Shown here: piece after piece, positions 16,746 through 25,133 of the stretch
How the letters are laid out: each line of letters opens with the position of its first letter
How positions within the stretch are numbered: position 1 is the first letter of the stretch
NCBI RefSeq assembly: GCF_900107925.1
Contig: NZ_FNUJ01000003.1
Coordinates: 372,001-436,000 of the forward strand
Direction of reading: 5' to 3'
DNA length: 64,000 bases
DNA from: Amycolatopsis pretoriensis
GTDB lineage: Bacteria; Actinomycetota; Actinomycetes; Mycobacteriales; Pseudonocardiaceae
Notes under the pieces: generated by a model
Database searches by the model: none
What the model was told of the DNA's origin: nothing
What the model saw: only the letters and a program-made list of their open reading frames with translations
Program-made: the position numbers and the translations under genes

Positions 16746-17968
16746 GCTGCCACTTCCTCTCGCGGCTTGCGCAGGACCACGGCCGCGTTGAACCCGCCGT
16801 ACCCACGCGCCACCACCAGCGCGGTGGTCAGCGACGCCGGACGTGCGGTACCGACGACCAGATCGAGCGGGTGGTCCGGGCCCGGTTCGACGTTGACCGT
16901 CGGCGGGATGACGCCCTCGGCCATCGCCAGCAGGGCCGTCGCGGTGTCCAGGGGGCCGGCCCCGGAATAGAGCCGGCCGGTCATCGTCTTCGGTGCGGTC
17001 ACCGGTACCGCGCGTGGCCCGAACACCGCGGTGATGGCCGCGGCCTCGATCCGGTCCTGAGCGGGAGTACCGGCGGCATCGGCGAAAACGACGTCCACCT
17101 CGGCGGGTGTGGTCCGGGCATCGGCCAGTGCCAGCTCGATGGCCTTGCGCAGGGCGGGTTCACGACCGCTGCCGGGACGGGCGTCGAACGTGGCGCCGTA
17201 ACCCGCGACCTCCCCGTAGACGTGCGCACCCCGACGGCGGGCATGCTCGGCGGATTCCATGATGACGATCGCACCGCCCTCCCCCGGCACGTGTCCGCAC
17301 GCCCGCGGGTCGAACGGCAGGTAAGCCTGGCTCGGGTCGCCGGCGGCGGAAACGAGACCGCTGGTCCACAACGCGGCCCAGCCCCACGGGCACAGCGTGG
17401 CGTCCATGGCGCCGGAGACGATCAGGCTGGTGCCCTTGCGGATCTGCCTGCGGGCTTGGGCGAGCGCGTCCAAGCCGCCGGCCTGGTCGCTGACCACCAC
17501 CCCACCCGGTCCCTTCATCCCGTGCCGGATGGAGATCTGCCCGCTGTTCACCGCGTAGAACCAGGCGAACGACTGGTAGGCGCTCACGTACCGGCTGCCC
17601 CGGCTCCACAACTGCTGCAGCTCACCTTGGGCGAACTCGAAGCCACCGGAGGTACTGGCCGTGATCACTCCCATTTCGAACTCCGGCAGCCGGGCCGGCT
17701 CGACACGCGCGTCGGCCAGTGCCCATTCGGCGGCGACGAGCGCCAGCCGCGTCACCCGATCCGTCTGCGGCAGCAGCCGGGCCGGCAGCAGGTCTTCCGG
17801 CCGGAAGCCGGCGATCTCCCCGGCGAGGGTGGCCGGGTAGCGCGCGGGGTCGAAGCGCGTCACCGGTCCGATACCGCTGGTCCCGGCGCTCGCCGCGGCC
17901 CAGTACTGCTGCTTGCCGAGGCCGTTGGGGGCGGTGATGCCCAAGCCGGTGATCACTGCGCCGGTCAT
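16742..17968 (-). CDS. KS-beta / chain length factor (CLF)
   Basis: A 408-aa ketosynthase-fold protein in which the catalytic Cys is replaced by Gln (Q162 in VVVSDQAGG), the hallmark of chain length factors. With KS-alpha it forms the heterodimer that sets chain length and primes by malonyl decarboxylation. Other landmarks are [15 protein letters not shown] and a C-terminal [14 protein letters not shown]. The start ATG overlaps the KS-alpha stop (ATGA), giving 1:1 coupling. Chain length cannot be read with confidence without an alignment of the gate residues. Confidence 0.96.
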   Translation of the reverse strand: MTGAVITGLGITAPNGLGKQQYWAAASAGTSGIGPVTRFDPARYPATLAGEIAGFRPEDLLPARLLPQTDRVTRLALVAAEWALADARVEPARLPEFEMGVITASTSGGFEFAQGELQQLWSRGSRYVSAYQSFAWFYAVNSGQISIRHGMKGPGGVVVSDQAGGLDALAQARRQIRKGTSLIVSGAMDATLCPWGWAALWTSGLVSAAGDPSQAYLPFDPRACGHVPGEGGAIVIMESAEHARRRGAHVYGEVAGYGATFDARPGSGREPALRKAIELALADARTTPAEVDVVFADAAGTPAQDRIEAAAITAVFGPRAVPVTAPKTMTGRLYSGAGPLDTATALLAMAEGVIPPTVNVEPGPDHPLDLVVGTARPASLTTALVVARGYGGFNAAVVLRKPREEVAA

Positions 17969-19257
17969 GCCGCTTCGCCTTCCGGCCGGGTGAGCACCAT
18001 CGCGCTCTGGAAGCCGCCGAACCCGCTGCCGACGGTCAGGACGGCGTCGGTGACGTGCTCCCGGGCGGTGACCGGCACGTAGTCCAGATCGCATTCGGGA
18101 TCCGGTGTCCGCCAGTTCGCCGTCGGGGGAACGACGTTGTGCTCGATCGCGAGCGCGGACGCGGCGATCTCGATCGAACCGATCGCCCCCAGCGAATGCC
18201 CGACCATCGACTTGATGGAGCTGACCGGCGTCCGGTAGGCGTGCTCGCCCAGGCTGCGCTTGAACGCGGCGGTTTCGTGCCGGTCGTTCTGCTTGGTGCC
18301 GGAACCGTGCGCGTTGACGTAGTCGATCTCGTCGCCGTTCAACCGGGCGGCCGCGAGGGCGACGCGGATCGCTTCCGCCATTTCGGCTCCGTCCGCGCGC
18401 AAACCCGTCATGTGGTAGGCGTTGCTGCGGGTGGCGTACCCGGCGATTTCGGCGTAGACGTGGGCACCCCGCGCGCGGGCACTGCCCAGTTCCTCCAGGA
18501 CGAACATCGCCGCGCCCTCGCCGAGCACGAAACCGTTCCGCGTCCGGTCGAACGGCCGCGACGCGCGCTCCGGCTCGTCGTGGCGCGGCGTGGTGGCCTT
18601 GATCGCGTCGAAACAGGCCATCGTGATCGGGGAGATCGGGGCGTCGGACGCGCCGGTGATCATCACATCGGCGGTGCCTTCCCGGATCAGGTCGACGGCG
18701 TAGCCGACCGCATCGATGCCGGACGTGCAGCCGGACGACACGACGGCGCACGCCCCCTGGGCGCCGGTCGCCAACGCGATCTCGGCAGCGAACGAACCCG
18801 GCGTCAGGTGGTGGTAGAGATGCTGGTCGGCGTAGTCCTGATCGACCAGGTGCAGCCGACCGCCGTCGCTGATCACGCGGTAGTCCTGTTCCAGCCGCAT
18901 GGTGGCACCCACGGCACTGCCGAGCGCGACGCCGACGCGGTACGGGTCCAGGGCGTCGAGCTCGACGCCGCTGTCGGCGATCGCCTCCCTCGCCGCCAGG
19001 ACGGCGAACTGCGCCGCACGATCCATCCGCTTCGCTTCCTGCGGCGAGAGGCCGTGCTCCAGGGGATCGAAGTCGATCTCGGCGGCTACCCGCGAGCGGA
19101 AGGGTGAAGGGTCGAAGAAGGTGATCCCACGGGTGGCCGTGCGCCCTTCGGTCAGCAGGTTCCAGAACCGCTTGGTGCCGAAACCCCCCGGAGCGATGAC
19201 CTCCATACCGGTTATCCCGACACGACGGGTATGGTTCGCCAGGCGTGTTCCACGCAT
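17965..19257 (-). CDS. KS-alpha, type II PKS ketosynthase
   Basis: A 430-aa condensing enzyme with active-site C177 ([11 protein letters not shown]), H317 (VNAHGSGT) and H354 ([10 protein letters not shown]), and a C-terminal [13 protein letters not shown]. It catalyses decarboxylative Claisen condensation of malonyl-ACP. ATG 19257 has GGGGGAT nearby and gives family-normal length; upstream in-frame codons lack a ribosome site. It is the first gene of a four-gene coupled operon (KS, CLF, lipocalin-like, SDR). No KSIII or AT is present, so an acetate starter is likely. Confidence 0.97.
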   Translation of the reverse strand: MRGTRLANHTRRVGITGMEVIAPGGFGTKRFWNLLTEGRTATRGITFFDPSPFRSRVAAEIDFDPLEHGLSPQEAKRMDRAAQFAVLAAREAIADSGVELDALDPYRVGVALGSAVGATMRLEQDYRVISDGGRLHLVDQDYADQHLYHHLTPGSFAAEIALATGAQGACAVVSSGCTSGIDAVGYAVDLIREGTADVMITGASDAPISPITMACFDAIKATTPRHDEPERASRPFDRTRNGFVLGEGAAMFVLEELGSARARGAHVYAEIAGYATRSNAYHMTGLRADGAEMAEAIRVALAAARLNGDEIDYVNAHGSGTKQNDRHETAAFKRSLGEHAYRTPVSSIKSMVGHSLGAIGSIEIAASALAIEHNVVPPTANWRTPDPECDLDYVPVTAREHVTDAVLTVGSGFGGFQSAMVLTRPEGEAA

Positions 19258-19375
19258 ATGAGATCCCCCAGGATTCGGGCTGTTCCGACACTTTTCATAC
19301 AGATTGTCTCGGTAGCGCCGAAAAGATCGCAAGATCACTTTGTTCACGACTCGTACATATCGCGAATGAGGTTCG

Positions 19376-19406
19376 GAAGTTTCACCGCGATTTCCAGGGA
19401 AACTTC
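19376..19406. promoter_or_regulatory. dyad upstream of the KS-CLF operon
   Basis: GAAGTTTC (19376-19383) and GAAACTTC (19399-19406) form a perfect 8-bp inverted repeat with a 15-bp spacer, about 120-150 bp upstream of KS-alpha. It is a plausible binding site for a cluster regulator. The same gap (19258-19460) must contain the promoter. Confidence 0.4.
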
Positions 19407-19460
19407 AGGACATCGTCAGATGTTTCGCAAGTCGTACCGAGCCGGCCGGGTCGAACCCAA

Positions 19461-19500
19461 AGAACCGGCCCCTACCAGCGCGAACGCGATAGGGGCCGAT
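19461..19500 (+). repeat. right copy of 40-bp direct repeat flanking the PKS island
   Basis: 39 of 40 bases match 4249-4288 in the same orientation. The single G-to-A change leaves a G-U pair in the minus-strand RNA hairpin, so it still works as a terminator for the L,D-transpeptidase gene. It marks the right boundary of the polyketide cluster. Confidence 0.85.
19466..19498 (-). terminator. hairpin terminator after L,D-transpeptidase
   Basis: Same 11-bp stem as after the tRNA-Arg gene, with one wobble pair, starting 27 bp after the stop of the minus-strand transpeptidase. Confidence 0.6.
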
Positions 19501-19524
19501 CTACGTCTCACCGGTCGGGCCGGG

Positions 19525-20727
19525 CTAGCCGCGCAAAGCGCTCCCCGCCTGCCAAGCAGCCCAGCTGATCGCCCAGTCGCCGTGGCCGTTGTTGATCGAC
19601 AGCTGCGGTCCGCCCGAATTGGTGACCTCGACGACGTCCCCCGTGTTGAAGTTGTCGAAGAACCACTTGGCGTTCTCTGTGTTCATGTTCAGGCAACCGT
19701 TGGACACGTTGTCGCTGCCCTGGACGCTTACCGTCTTCAGGTTCTCGTGCAGGTACTCGCCGTCGTTGGAGATGCGGACGTTCCAGTTCTCCGGTGCGCT
19801 GTAATAACCCGGGTCGCCTTCGCACACTCCGTACGTGCACGAGTCCATGATCTTGTGTTCCTCCTTCGACAGCACCGTGTGCGTGCCGTTGAAGGTCGGC
19901 GTCGGGCCGCGCGGCGGGGTGTTGGCCGTCTTGCCCATGCTGATCGGTGCCGTCTTCACCAGCTGTCCGTTGTGGAACGCCTTGATCTGGTGCGTCTTGC
20001 CGTCCGCCTTGGCGATCCAGGAGTCGTGCACCTTGTACGTCGCCGTGACGTCCTGGCCGCCGTACACCTCGCCGCCGATCGGGGTGCCGAACGTCGTCGT
20101 CTCGAGCTTCACCGTCGAGCCGGCTTTCCAGTAGTCCTTGGGCCGGAAGTGCACCTCGCGCTTGCTCACCCAGTACCAGCTGCCGTCCTGGGACGGCGAC
20201 GAAGTCACCTTCAGCGATTTCTCGACCGTGGCCTTGTCGGTGATGTCGTGGTCGAACTTCAGGCCGATGATCAGGCCGACCCCGACGTCGTTCGACGCCG
20301 GCTGGAAGAGCGCGGGCGTCGCGACACCGGCCGGCTTGATCGTGTGCACTTCCGCGCGCTGCTCGGTCGCCGCGCCCGCCTGGTTGACCGCCGTGGCGAC
20401 CACTTGGTACGTGGCGTTGTACCGGAGGTGGTCGTCGCTGGTCCAGGTCGTCTTGTCCGGCGAGAGGTCGCCCTTGACGGCGTTGCCGGTCTGCGGGTTG
20501 GTGACGGTGACCGCCTGCAGCGTGCCACCGGACACCTTGACGACGATCGGGTCCTTCGGGCTCAGCCGGTCCCCACCCTCGAACGCCACCGTCGCGGCCG
20601 GTACCCCGGGCGTGGTGGCCGCCGTCCCGGCCGCTCCGACGGCCTGCGCCGTCCCCGCGGTCTGTCCACTGCACGCCGCCAGCAACAAGCCGGCCAAGCC
20701 GAGTCCGGCGATACGGATCACTCTCAC
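19525..20727 (-). CDS. lipoprotein L,D-transpeptidase (YkuD)
   Basis: A 400-aa exported lipoprotein that makes 3-3 cross-links in peptidoglycan. A lipobox LAAC (C19) follows a short hydrophobic leader. The next about 200 residues hold Ig-like domains, with Thr- and Val-rich beta strands. The YkuD domain carries the catalytic pattern H-x-x-L followed by SNGCLNM. This layout matches the actinobacterial LdtMt2-like enzymes. It lies just outside the right repeat of the PKS island and is core cell-wall machinery, so it marks the resumption of ordinary chromosome. Confidence 0.93.
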   Translation of the reverse strand: MRVIRIAGLGLAGLLLAACSGQTAGTAQAVGAAGTAATTPGVPAATVAFEGGDRLSPKDPIVVKVSGGTLQAVTVTNPQTGNAVKGDLSPDKTTWTSDDHLRYNATYQVVATAVNQAGAATEQRAEVHTIKPAGVATPALFQPASNDVGVGLIIGLKFDHDITDKATVEKSLKVTSSPSQDGSWYWVSKREVHFRPKDYWKAGSTVKLETTTFGTPIGGEVYGGQDVTATYKVHDSWIAKADGKTHQIKAFHNGQLVKTAPISMGKTANTPPRGPTPTFNGTHTVLSKEEHKIMDSCTYGVCEGDPGYYSAPENWNVRISNDGEYLHENLKTVSVQGSDNVSNGCLNMNTENAKWFFDNFNTGDVVEVTNSGGPQLSINNGHGDWAISWAAWQAGSALRG

Positions 20728-20843
20728 GCTGTCAGAGACGTCCGAACCCCGCTGCGCGTTGTGTCACGATTCGATCTCTTGAAGACGCTCTGACTACGCG
20801 TGACGGCCCCTCCCTCGATCGAGGCCGACTCGGCCCGGATGGC

Positions 20844-21107
20844 TCAATGACGGCCGCGGCGGGAGGCGCTGCGGGCCAGCGCGTCGACTCGCTCGCGGAC
20901 CTCGTGGTCGGCTCGGTAGACCGCCAGCAACGCCCGGATGCGGGTGTTCACGTCCGCCCCGTCGTCCACCCGGCCCTGGCGCAGCACCCGGGCGTCGTCG
21001 GGGTGCAGATAAACGCTCACGCGGTGCGCCGTCACCGTTTCGACCGTGAGGATCCGCGGGTCCTCCGGATCGTCCGCAGGGTCGTCGACGCGTTCTCTGC
21101 TCGCCAT
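20844..21107 (-). CDS. hypothetical protein, 87 aa
   Basis: Not recognised. A small charged protein (many Asp, Arg) with an acidic head DDPADDPEDPR and a predicted helix-rich tail that ends RSASRRGRH. No signal peptide or membrane segment is seen. ATG 21107 is chosen because AGAGGA lies 5-10 bases upstream. An in-frame GTG at 21140 would overlap its own AAAGGA ribosome site. It is divergent from the DUF2589/protease operon with about 300 bp between them and may or may not be related to it. Confidence 0.6.
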   Translation of the reverse strand: MASRERVDDPADDPEDPRILTVETVTAHRVSVYLHPDDARVLRQGRVDDGADVNTRIRALLAVYRADHEVRERVDALARSASRRGRH

Positions 21108-21402
21108 TTCGTCCTCTTTGAACTCGGCACGGTTGATCACTCCTTTCGAGTCTGATCACGCGAACCGGGAATGACCAGACGGCCATTGGAGTGACACCGC
21201 GCGCACGATCGAGGCAGGCCAGCGCCCGTCCACAAGGTACTCGACGGACCTCGTGAAAGCGCCTTGACGCATTCACGTCAAATCGTCAACCACAATGGTG
21301 TAATTGGTCCGATGCGGCGAACAACCGCCTGCAAACATTTCCTTTTCCGGAGAACTGCCTACAGTTCCATCTCGGAAGATACCGCTTTCGAACGGAGGAA
21401 CC

Positions 21403-22062
21403 ATGGCTCTCGAAAAGATGTCCGACCAGTTCCAGGGACTGCCGATGGAGTCGCTCATCGGCGGTCCGCTGACCGCGGCCTGCAACGCCCAGGTGATGCT
21501 CGCGAACTCCACCGCGACCTACATCAACACGGTCGGCTTCGACCGCCCGCCCGACGGGCCGGTCACCGACCAGGCCGGCTTCGCCCGGCTGCGGACGGTG
21601 AAGTTCGCTTTCCAGCGCCCGCGCGAAGTCCCGCCCACCGGTGACACGGGCGGCGAAGGAACCGCGGTGACCGAGGACGTCAGCCTCTCCGTGCCGCTGC
21701 TGTCCATGGTCCCGGTGCCGAACCTGCAGGTGGACACCGTCGACGTCGCCTTCGACATGGAGGTGAAGTCCGCCGAGCAGTCGAAGGACAGCAAGGACGT
21801 CGAAGCCTCGCTCGACGCCAAGGGCGAGGGCCGGATCGGGCCGTTCAGCCTGTCGGTCTCGGTGCACGGCAAGGTCGCGACGCACCAGGAGAACACCCGC
21901 AGCTCCGACAACTCCGCCAAGTACCACGTGGCGGTCAAGGCGACCAACCACGCGATGCCCGAAGGTCTCGCCCGGGTCTTCGACATCATGGCGACGTCGA
22001 TCGCCCCGGTGACGACGGTCATGCCCGACAAGCCCGCCGACAAGGCGGTCGCGGCGAAATGA
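21403..22062 (+). CDS. DUF2589-family protein, first gene of protease operon
   Basis: 219 aa. The N-terminal segment LPMESLIGGPLTAACNAQVMLANSTATYINTVGF followed by a beta-rich core (LSVPLLSMVPVPNLQVDTVDVAFDMEVKS) matches the DUF2589 pattern as I know it. No signal peptide and no transmembrane helix. GGAGGA precedes ATG 21403. The stop overlaps the next start (ATGA). Function is unknown. Three related proteins in one operon suggest a multi-subunit assembly. The 120 bp upstream are less GC-rich and probably hold the operon promoter. Confidence 0.8.
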   Translation: MALEKMSDQFQGLPMESLIGGPLTAACNAQVMLANSTATYINTVGFDRPPDGPVTDQAGFARLRTVKFAFQRPREVPPTGDTGGEGTAVTEDVSLSVPLLSMVPVPNLQVDTVDVAFDMEVKSAEQSKDSKDVEASLDAKGEGRIGPFSLSVSVHGKVATHQENTRSSDNSAKYHVAVKATNHAMPEGLARVFDIMATSIAPVTTVMPDKPADKAVAAK

Positions 22063-22514
22063 CCGGCGAGACCGTCGCGACGATCCTGCGGGCGCTGCAC
22101 CACGCGGTGCTCGACGCCCAGCAGCTGGCCGAACAGGAGCACGTGCGCCAGCTGCGCCGGCACACACTCGGCGACGCCGGCGAGAGCCGTGCGCCGCAGC
22201 TGCTGCCGGTCACGATCCCGGGCACCCTGCCCGAGGCCGAGGACCAGGAGATCCAGGTACCGGTGCTCGCCCTCGCGCCGCCGCACCCGTTGCGGATCCA
22301 CGACGTGACGGTCAGCTTCCGGGCCCGGCTGCTCGGCCTCGGCACCGCCCCGGACACGCCGGGCGACCCGGCCGCCGTCGCGCCGTTGCTCGCGTCGCTC
22401 GGCTCCGGCGACGACGGCGACTTCGCCCAGTTCAAGGTCACCTTCGAGACCGGTGAGCGGCCCGAGGCGTTCGCCCGGCTCCTCGACCGGATGACCACCA
22501 GCAACGTGCCGTGA
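22059..22514 (+). CDS. DUF2589-like short paralogue
   Basis: 151 aa. Helical head (TVATILRALHHAVLDAQQLAEQEHVRQLRRH), then IQVPVLALAPPHPLRIHDVTVSFRARL, which parallels the VPLLSMVPVPNLQVDTVDVAFDMEV block of the first gene; the tail KVTFETGERPEAFARLLDRM parallels the end of the paralogues. It looks like a shortened member of the same fold family. Translation is coupled to the upstream gene. Not recognised at family level with certainty. Confidence 0.7.
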   Translation: MTGETVATILRALHHAVLDAQQLAEQEHVRQLRRHTLGDAGESRAPQLLPVTIPGTLPEAEDQEIQVPVLALAPPHPLRIHDVTVSFRARLLGLGTAPDTPGDPAAVAPLLASLGSGDDGDFAQFKVTFETGERPEAFARLLDRMTTSNVP

Positions 22515-22527
22515 AAGGAGAACTGCC

Positions 22528-23052
22528 GTGACCACACCGGATCCGCCGGCGGACACCCTGTCCCTCGACCAGATGATCGCGGCGCCCGTCGTCTCGGCGG
22601 CCCGGGCGGCCGAAGCCCTCGCGGACGCGTCGGCGGACTTCGTGCGCCGGGTCGGCGTCGACGAACGAGGCGCCGTCCGGACCGTCGACTTCGCGTTCAG
22701 CCGGCCCGTCGAACAGCCGGGCCCGGCGGACGAGCCGGCCGTCGAGGCCCAGGACGTCCACGTCTCGCTGCCGCTGCTGGCCCTGGTTTCGGTGCCCAGC
22801 CTGCGGATCGACTCCTTCGAGACGCACTTCAGCCTCGAGATCCGCTCGCTGGCACCGACCGGCGGTGACACGCCGCAGGTGCTCGTGAAACCCGCCGCCC
22901 AGCGGGAAAACACGCGGGACACCGACAAGACGGCGAAGTACACGGTCGACCTGCGCGCGTCGGCGGCACCGCCGTCGGAGGCGCTGGCGCGCGTGCTCGA
23001 CCTGATGGCGCAGTCGGTCACCGCCGTCGCGCGGCCGCCGGCGAAGGGCTGA
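22528..23052 (+). CDS. DUF2589-family protein, second full-length copy
   Basis: 174 aa. It has the same order of elements as the 21403 gene: LSLDQMIAAPVVSAARAAEALADASADFV, then VSLPLLALVSVPSLRIDSFETHFSLEIRS, then QRENTRDTDKTAKYTVDLRAS, which parallels HQENTRSSDNSAKYHVAVKAT. The E-N-T-R...K-Y-x-V block is therefore a shared, probably structural element. AAAGGAG lies 6 bases before GTG 22528. The next gene starts 4 bp after its stop. Confidence 0.78.
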   Translation: MTTPDPPADTLSLDQMIAAPVVSAARAAEALADASADFVRRVGVDERGAVRTVDFAFSRPVEQPGPADEPAVEAQDVHVSLPLLALVSVPSLRIDSFETHFSLEIRSLAPTGGDTPQVLVKPAAQRENTRDTDKTAKYTVDLRASAAPPSEALARVLDLMAQSVTAVARPPAKG

Positions 23053-23055
23053 CCG

Positions 23056-23484
23056 GTGGACACCGTCACCGACCGGCTGCGGACGCTGTTCCGCGACCTG
23101 AACGGCGAGTTCGGCGCGGTCCCGATGCGGACGCTGGAGGCCGCGTTCTGGATCGCCGCGCCGGGCGGCGCCCGGGCCGTGCGGGTCGTGGTCGGCGGCG
23201 GTGCCGCCCGGGTGTCTTCGACGCCGGTGCCCGCACCCGCGTGCGTCACCGTCCGGCGACGCGCCGGCCGGCTCGTCGCACGCTGGGCACCGGTTCCGGA
23301 CGCGACGACTTACGTTGTAAGGCTGGTGCGCGGCGGTGTCACGCTGCGCACCAGCACCGTCTCGGGCACGACGGCGGTGGTGCCGTTCTGCCCCCTCCGC
23401 CGCGGCCGCCGGTACGCGGTCGTGGTCGCGGCCCGCACCCGGGTCCGCGGCCCGGGGACAGCCGTCCCCGTGAACAACCGTTAA
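23056..23484 (+). CDS. FN3-like domain protein of protease operon
   Basis: 142 aa starting at GTG 23056. A basic, beta-rich C-terminal half reads like a fibronectin type III domain: VARWAPVPDATTYVVRLVRGGV, then GRRYAVVVAARTRV. The N-terminal half (DRLRTLFRDLNGEFGAVPMRTLEAAFWIAAPGG) is not recognised. A carbohydrate- or protein-binding role is possible. The gene carries the palindrome CTTACGTTGTAAG at 23309. It ends in GTTAAC and is 19 bp from the protease start. Confidence 0.6.
   Translation: MDTVTDRLRTLFRDLNGEFGAVPMRTLEAAFWIAAPGGARAVRVVVGGGAARVSSTPVPAPACVTVRRRAGRLVARWAPVPDATTYVVRLVRGGVTLRTSTVSGTTAVVPFCPLRRGRRYAVVVAARTRVRGPGTAVPVNNR
23309..23321. repeat. dispersed palindrome CTTAC-GTT-GTAAG
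   Basis: An exact CTTAC-N3-GTAAG site inside the FN3-like gene, coding Y-V-V-R with the rare codons GTA and AGG. Other exact sites: 39032, 46998, 47016, 51801, 54685, 62772. Confidence 0.7.
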
Positions 23485-23503
23485 CACGAAGAAAGGGCAG
23501 CCC

Positions 23504-24142
23504 ATGGACTACGAAAAGATCAGCTCGAAGGTGCCCGGTTCCGGCGTGCAGGGCTTCGACCAGTCGGTCGAGGCCGCCCGCGAGCGCGTGCACATCGGCG
23601 ACGGCGTGTGCCGGGCCCTGGTCGTGCACTGGCTGGTGGCGAAGGCCCGCGGCGAGGACTACTGGACGAGCAGCGGCAAGGTGACCGAGCCGCTGCTGGC
23701 GGCCTCGACGAGGCTGTCCAAGGCGGTCCGCCTGCAGGAGGAGTACGAACGCGTCGCGCAGTCGCGGCTCGTGCTCGACCCGGCCACGGAACAGGCGCTC
23801 TCGGAAGGCGGCCTCGGGTTCGTCATCCGGGACACGACGGCGTCGGCCCAGTGGGGCTTCGCGACGGAGAAACCGAACGACGAGCCGGAGAAGATCGTCC
23901 ACGCGGCGTTCGACGCGCACTCGCGGGCGTTCATCCTGTCGATCAAGGGCACTTCGGGCGGCCACTCGCTCGGCGTGTACCGCCACTCCCGCGAGGTCCA
24001 CCTGTTCGACCCGAACATCGGTGAGTTCGTGGCGAAGTCGGAAGCCGGGCTGCGCGCGCTGCTGCTGGCGATCGCCGCGGCGTACCGGGAACACCGGATG
24101 AACCTCCACGACAGCTACATCCTGTGGAGCTTCGCCGGCTGA
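23504..24142 (+). CDS. YopT-type (C58) cysteine protease
   Basis: 212 aa. The catalytic triad of the YopT/AvrPphB peptidases can be placed: C36 (DGVCRALVVHWL), H154 (SGGHSLGVYR) and D169 (VHLFDPNIGEF). The spacings (118 and 15) match YopT (C139, H258, D274: 119 and 16) and AvrPphB closely. No signal peptide. In pathogens this family acts as injected effector proteases; in this soil-type actinomycete the target is unknown. It closes the DUF2589 operon, and its 3' end overlaps the convergent AraC gene by 28 bp. AAAGGGC precedes ATG 23504. Confidence 0.82.
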   Translation: MDYEKISSKVPGSGVQGFDQSVEAARERVHIGDGVCRALVVHWLVAKARGEDYWTSSGKVTEPLLAASTRLSKAVRLQEEYERVAQSRLVLDPATEQALSEGGLGFVIRDTTASAQWGFATEKPNDEPEKIVHAAFDAHSRAFILSIKGTSGGHSLGVYRHSREVHLFDPNIGEFVAKSEAGLRALLLAIAAAYREHRMNLHDSYILWSFAG

Positions 24143-25047
24143 TCGGCGACCGGGTCGCGCCGCGAGTGCTCGCGGCGCGACCCCAGCCGGTAGTTCCCCG
24201 GCGCGACGCCGAACTGGCGCTTGAACGCGTGCGAGAACGCGAAAGGCGAGCCGTAGCCCACCTTCGCGGCGATCGACGGCAGCGGCAGCTCCGTGTCGTG
24301 CAGCAGCCGGGCCGCGGTCGTCAAGCGCCACCACGTCAGGTACGCCATGGGCGGGTGACCCGTCAACGTCGTGAACCGGCGGGCCAGCGTCGCCCGGGAC
24401 AGTCCCACCCGGTTCGCCAGGTCCTCGATCCGCCACGGCGCCTCGGGATTCGCGTGCAGGGCTTCGAGCGCCGCCGCGATCGGCGGGTCGCGCAAGGCCT
24501 CGGGCCAGCCCGTCGCCGGGTTCTGCTCCAGCCACGCCCGAAGCAGGTACACCAGCAGCAAGTCCAGGAGGCCCGTCAGCGCCGTCGACGCGCCGGGGCG
24601 GTTCGCGGCCACTTCGCCGCCCAGCAGGTCGATCGCCGCCCGGAGTTCCGGGTGGCTGCCGATCCGGGCCGGGACGTGGACCACCTCCGGCAGGGTCGCC
24701 AGCACCGGGTGCCGGCGGGTCCGGGACTGGCGGTACTTGCCGCACAGGAACTCCGTGCGGCCGGCCGGGTCGGCCACCGCCGTTTCGAACGGCACCGCGC
24801 CGGACCCGTCCGGGCGGGACGACAGCGTGTGCTCGCCGCCGTGCGGCACCAGGACCGCGTCACCCGCGCTCAGCTGGATCGGCGAACCGCCGGGCGGGAT
24901 CAGCCAGCCGCTTCCGCGTAGCAGCACGTGGAAGCCCGCGCCCTCGTACGGCGCGAAGCGGTAACACCACTCGTCGCCGGCACGCAGGCGGTTCGACGTC
25001 GGCCGGCCGAGACGCACCGCCGCGATCGCGTCGCTCAGCAAATCCAC
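24115..25047 (-). CDS. AraC-family regulator with N-terminal cupin
   Basis: 310 aa. The N-terminal cupin-type sensor (VDLLSDAIAAVRLG...WCYRFAPYEGAGFHVLLRG) is followed by a C-terminal double HTH (WRIEDLANRVGLSRATLARRFTTLTGHPPMAYLTWWRLTTAARLL, then SIAAKVGYGSPFAFSHAFKRQFGVAPGNYR). GTG 25047 gives the usual beginning for this subfamily. It is divergent from the MBL hydrolase, and a tandem 21-bp repeat lies between them, so it probably activates that gene. Confidence 0.92.
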   Translation of the reverse strand: MDLLSDAIAAVRLGRPTSNRLRAGDEWCYRFAPYEGAGFHVLLRGSGWLIPPGGSPIQLSAGDAVLVPHGGEHTLSSRPDGSGAVPFETAVADPAGRTEFLCGKYRQSRTRRHPVLATLPEVVHVPARIGSHPELRAAIDLLGGEVAANRPGASTALTGLLDLLLVYLLRAWLEQNPATGWPEALRDPPIAAALEALHANPEAPWRIEDLANRVGLSRATLARRFTTLTGHPPMAYLTWWRLTTAARLLHDTELPLPSIAAKVGYGSPFAFSHAFKRQFGVAPGNYRLGSRREHSRRDPVADQPAKLHRM

Positions 25048-25063
25048 CCCACGACCATACCGT

Positions 25064-25105
25064 GAGCGGATCACGTATCAGAACGAGCGGATAACGCATT
25101 GGAAC
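25064..25105. promoter_or_regulatory. tandem 21-bp AraC operator
   Basis: Two head-to-tail 21-bp copies (25064-25084 and 25085-25105), 17 of 21 bases identical, sharing GAGCGGAT and GGAAC/AGAAC ends. A 21-bp period puts both on the same DNA face, as for AraC-type direct-repeat sites. They lie between the regulator and the MBL hydrolase it faces. Confidence 0.7.
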
Positions 25106-25133
25106 GCTCAGCCGGTCGCGGCAGAGTGGAGAC

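Noticed and set aside
20728..20843. CCTCGATCGAGG as terminator of the 87-aa gene
   Set aside because: A 12-bp palindrome with no loop and no T-run; too weak to call.
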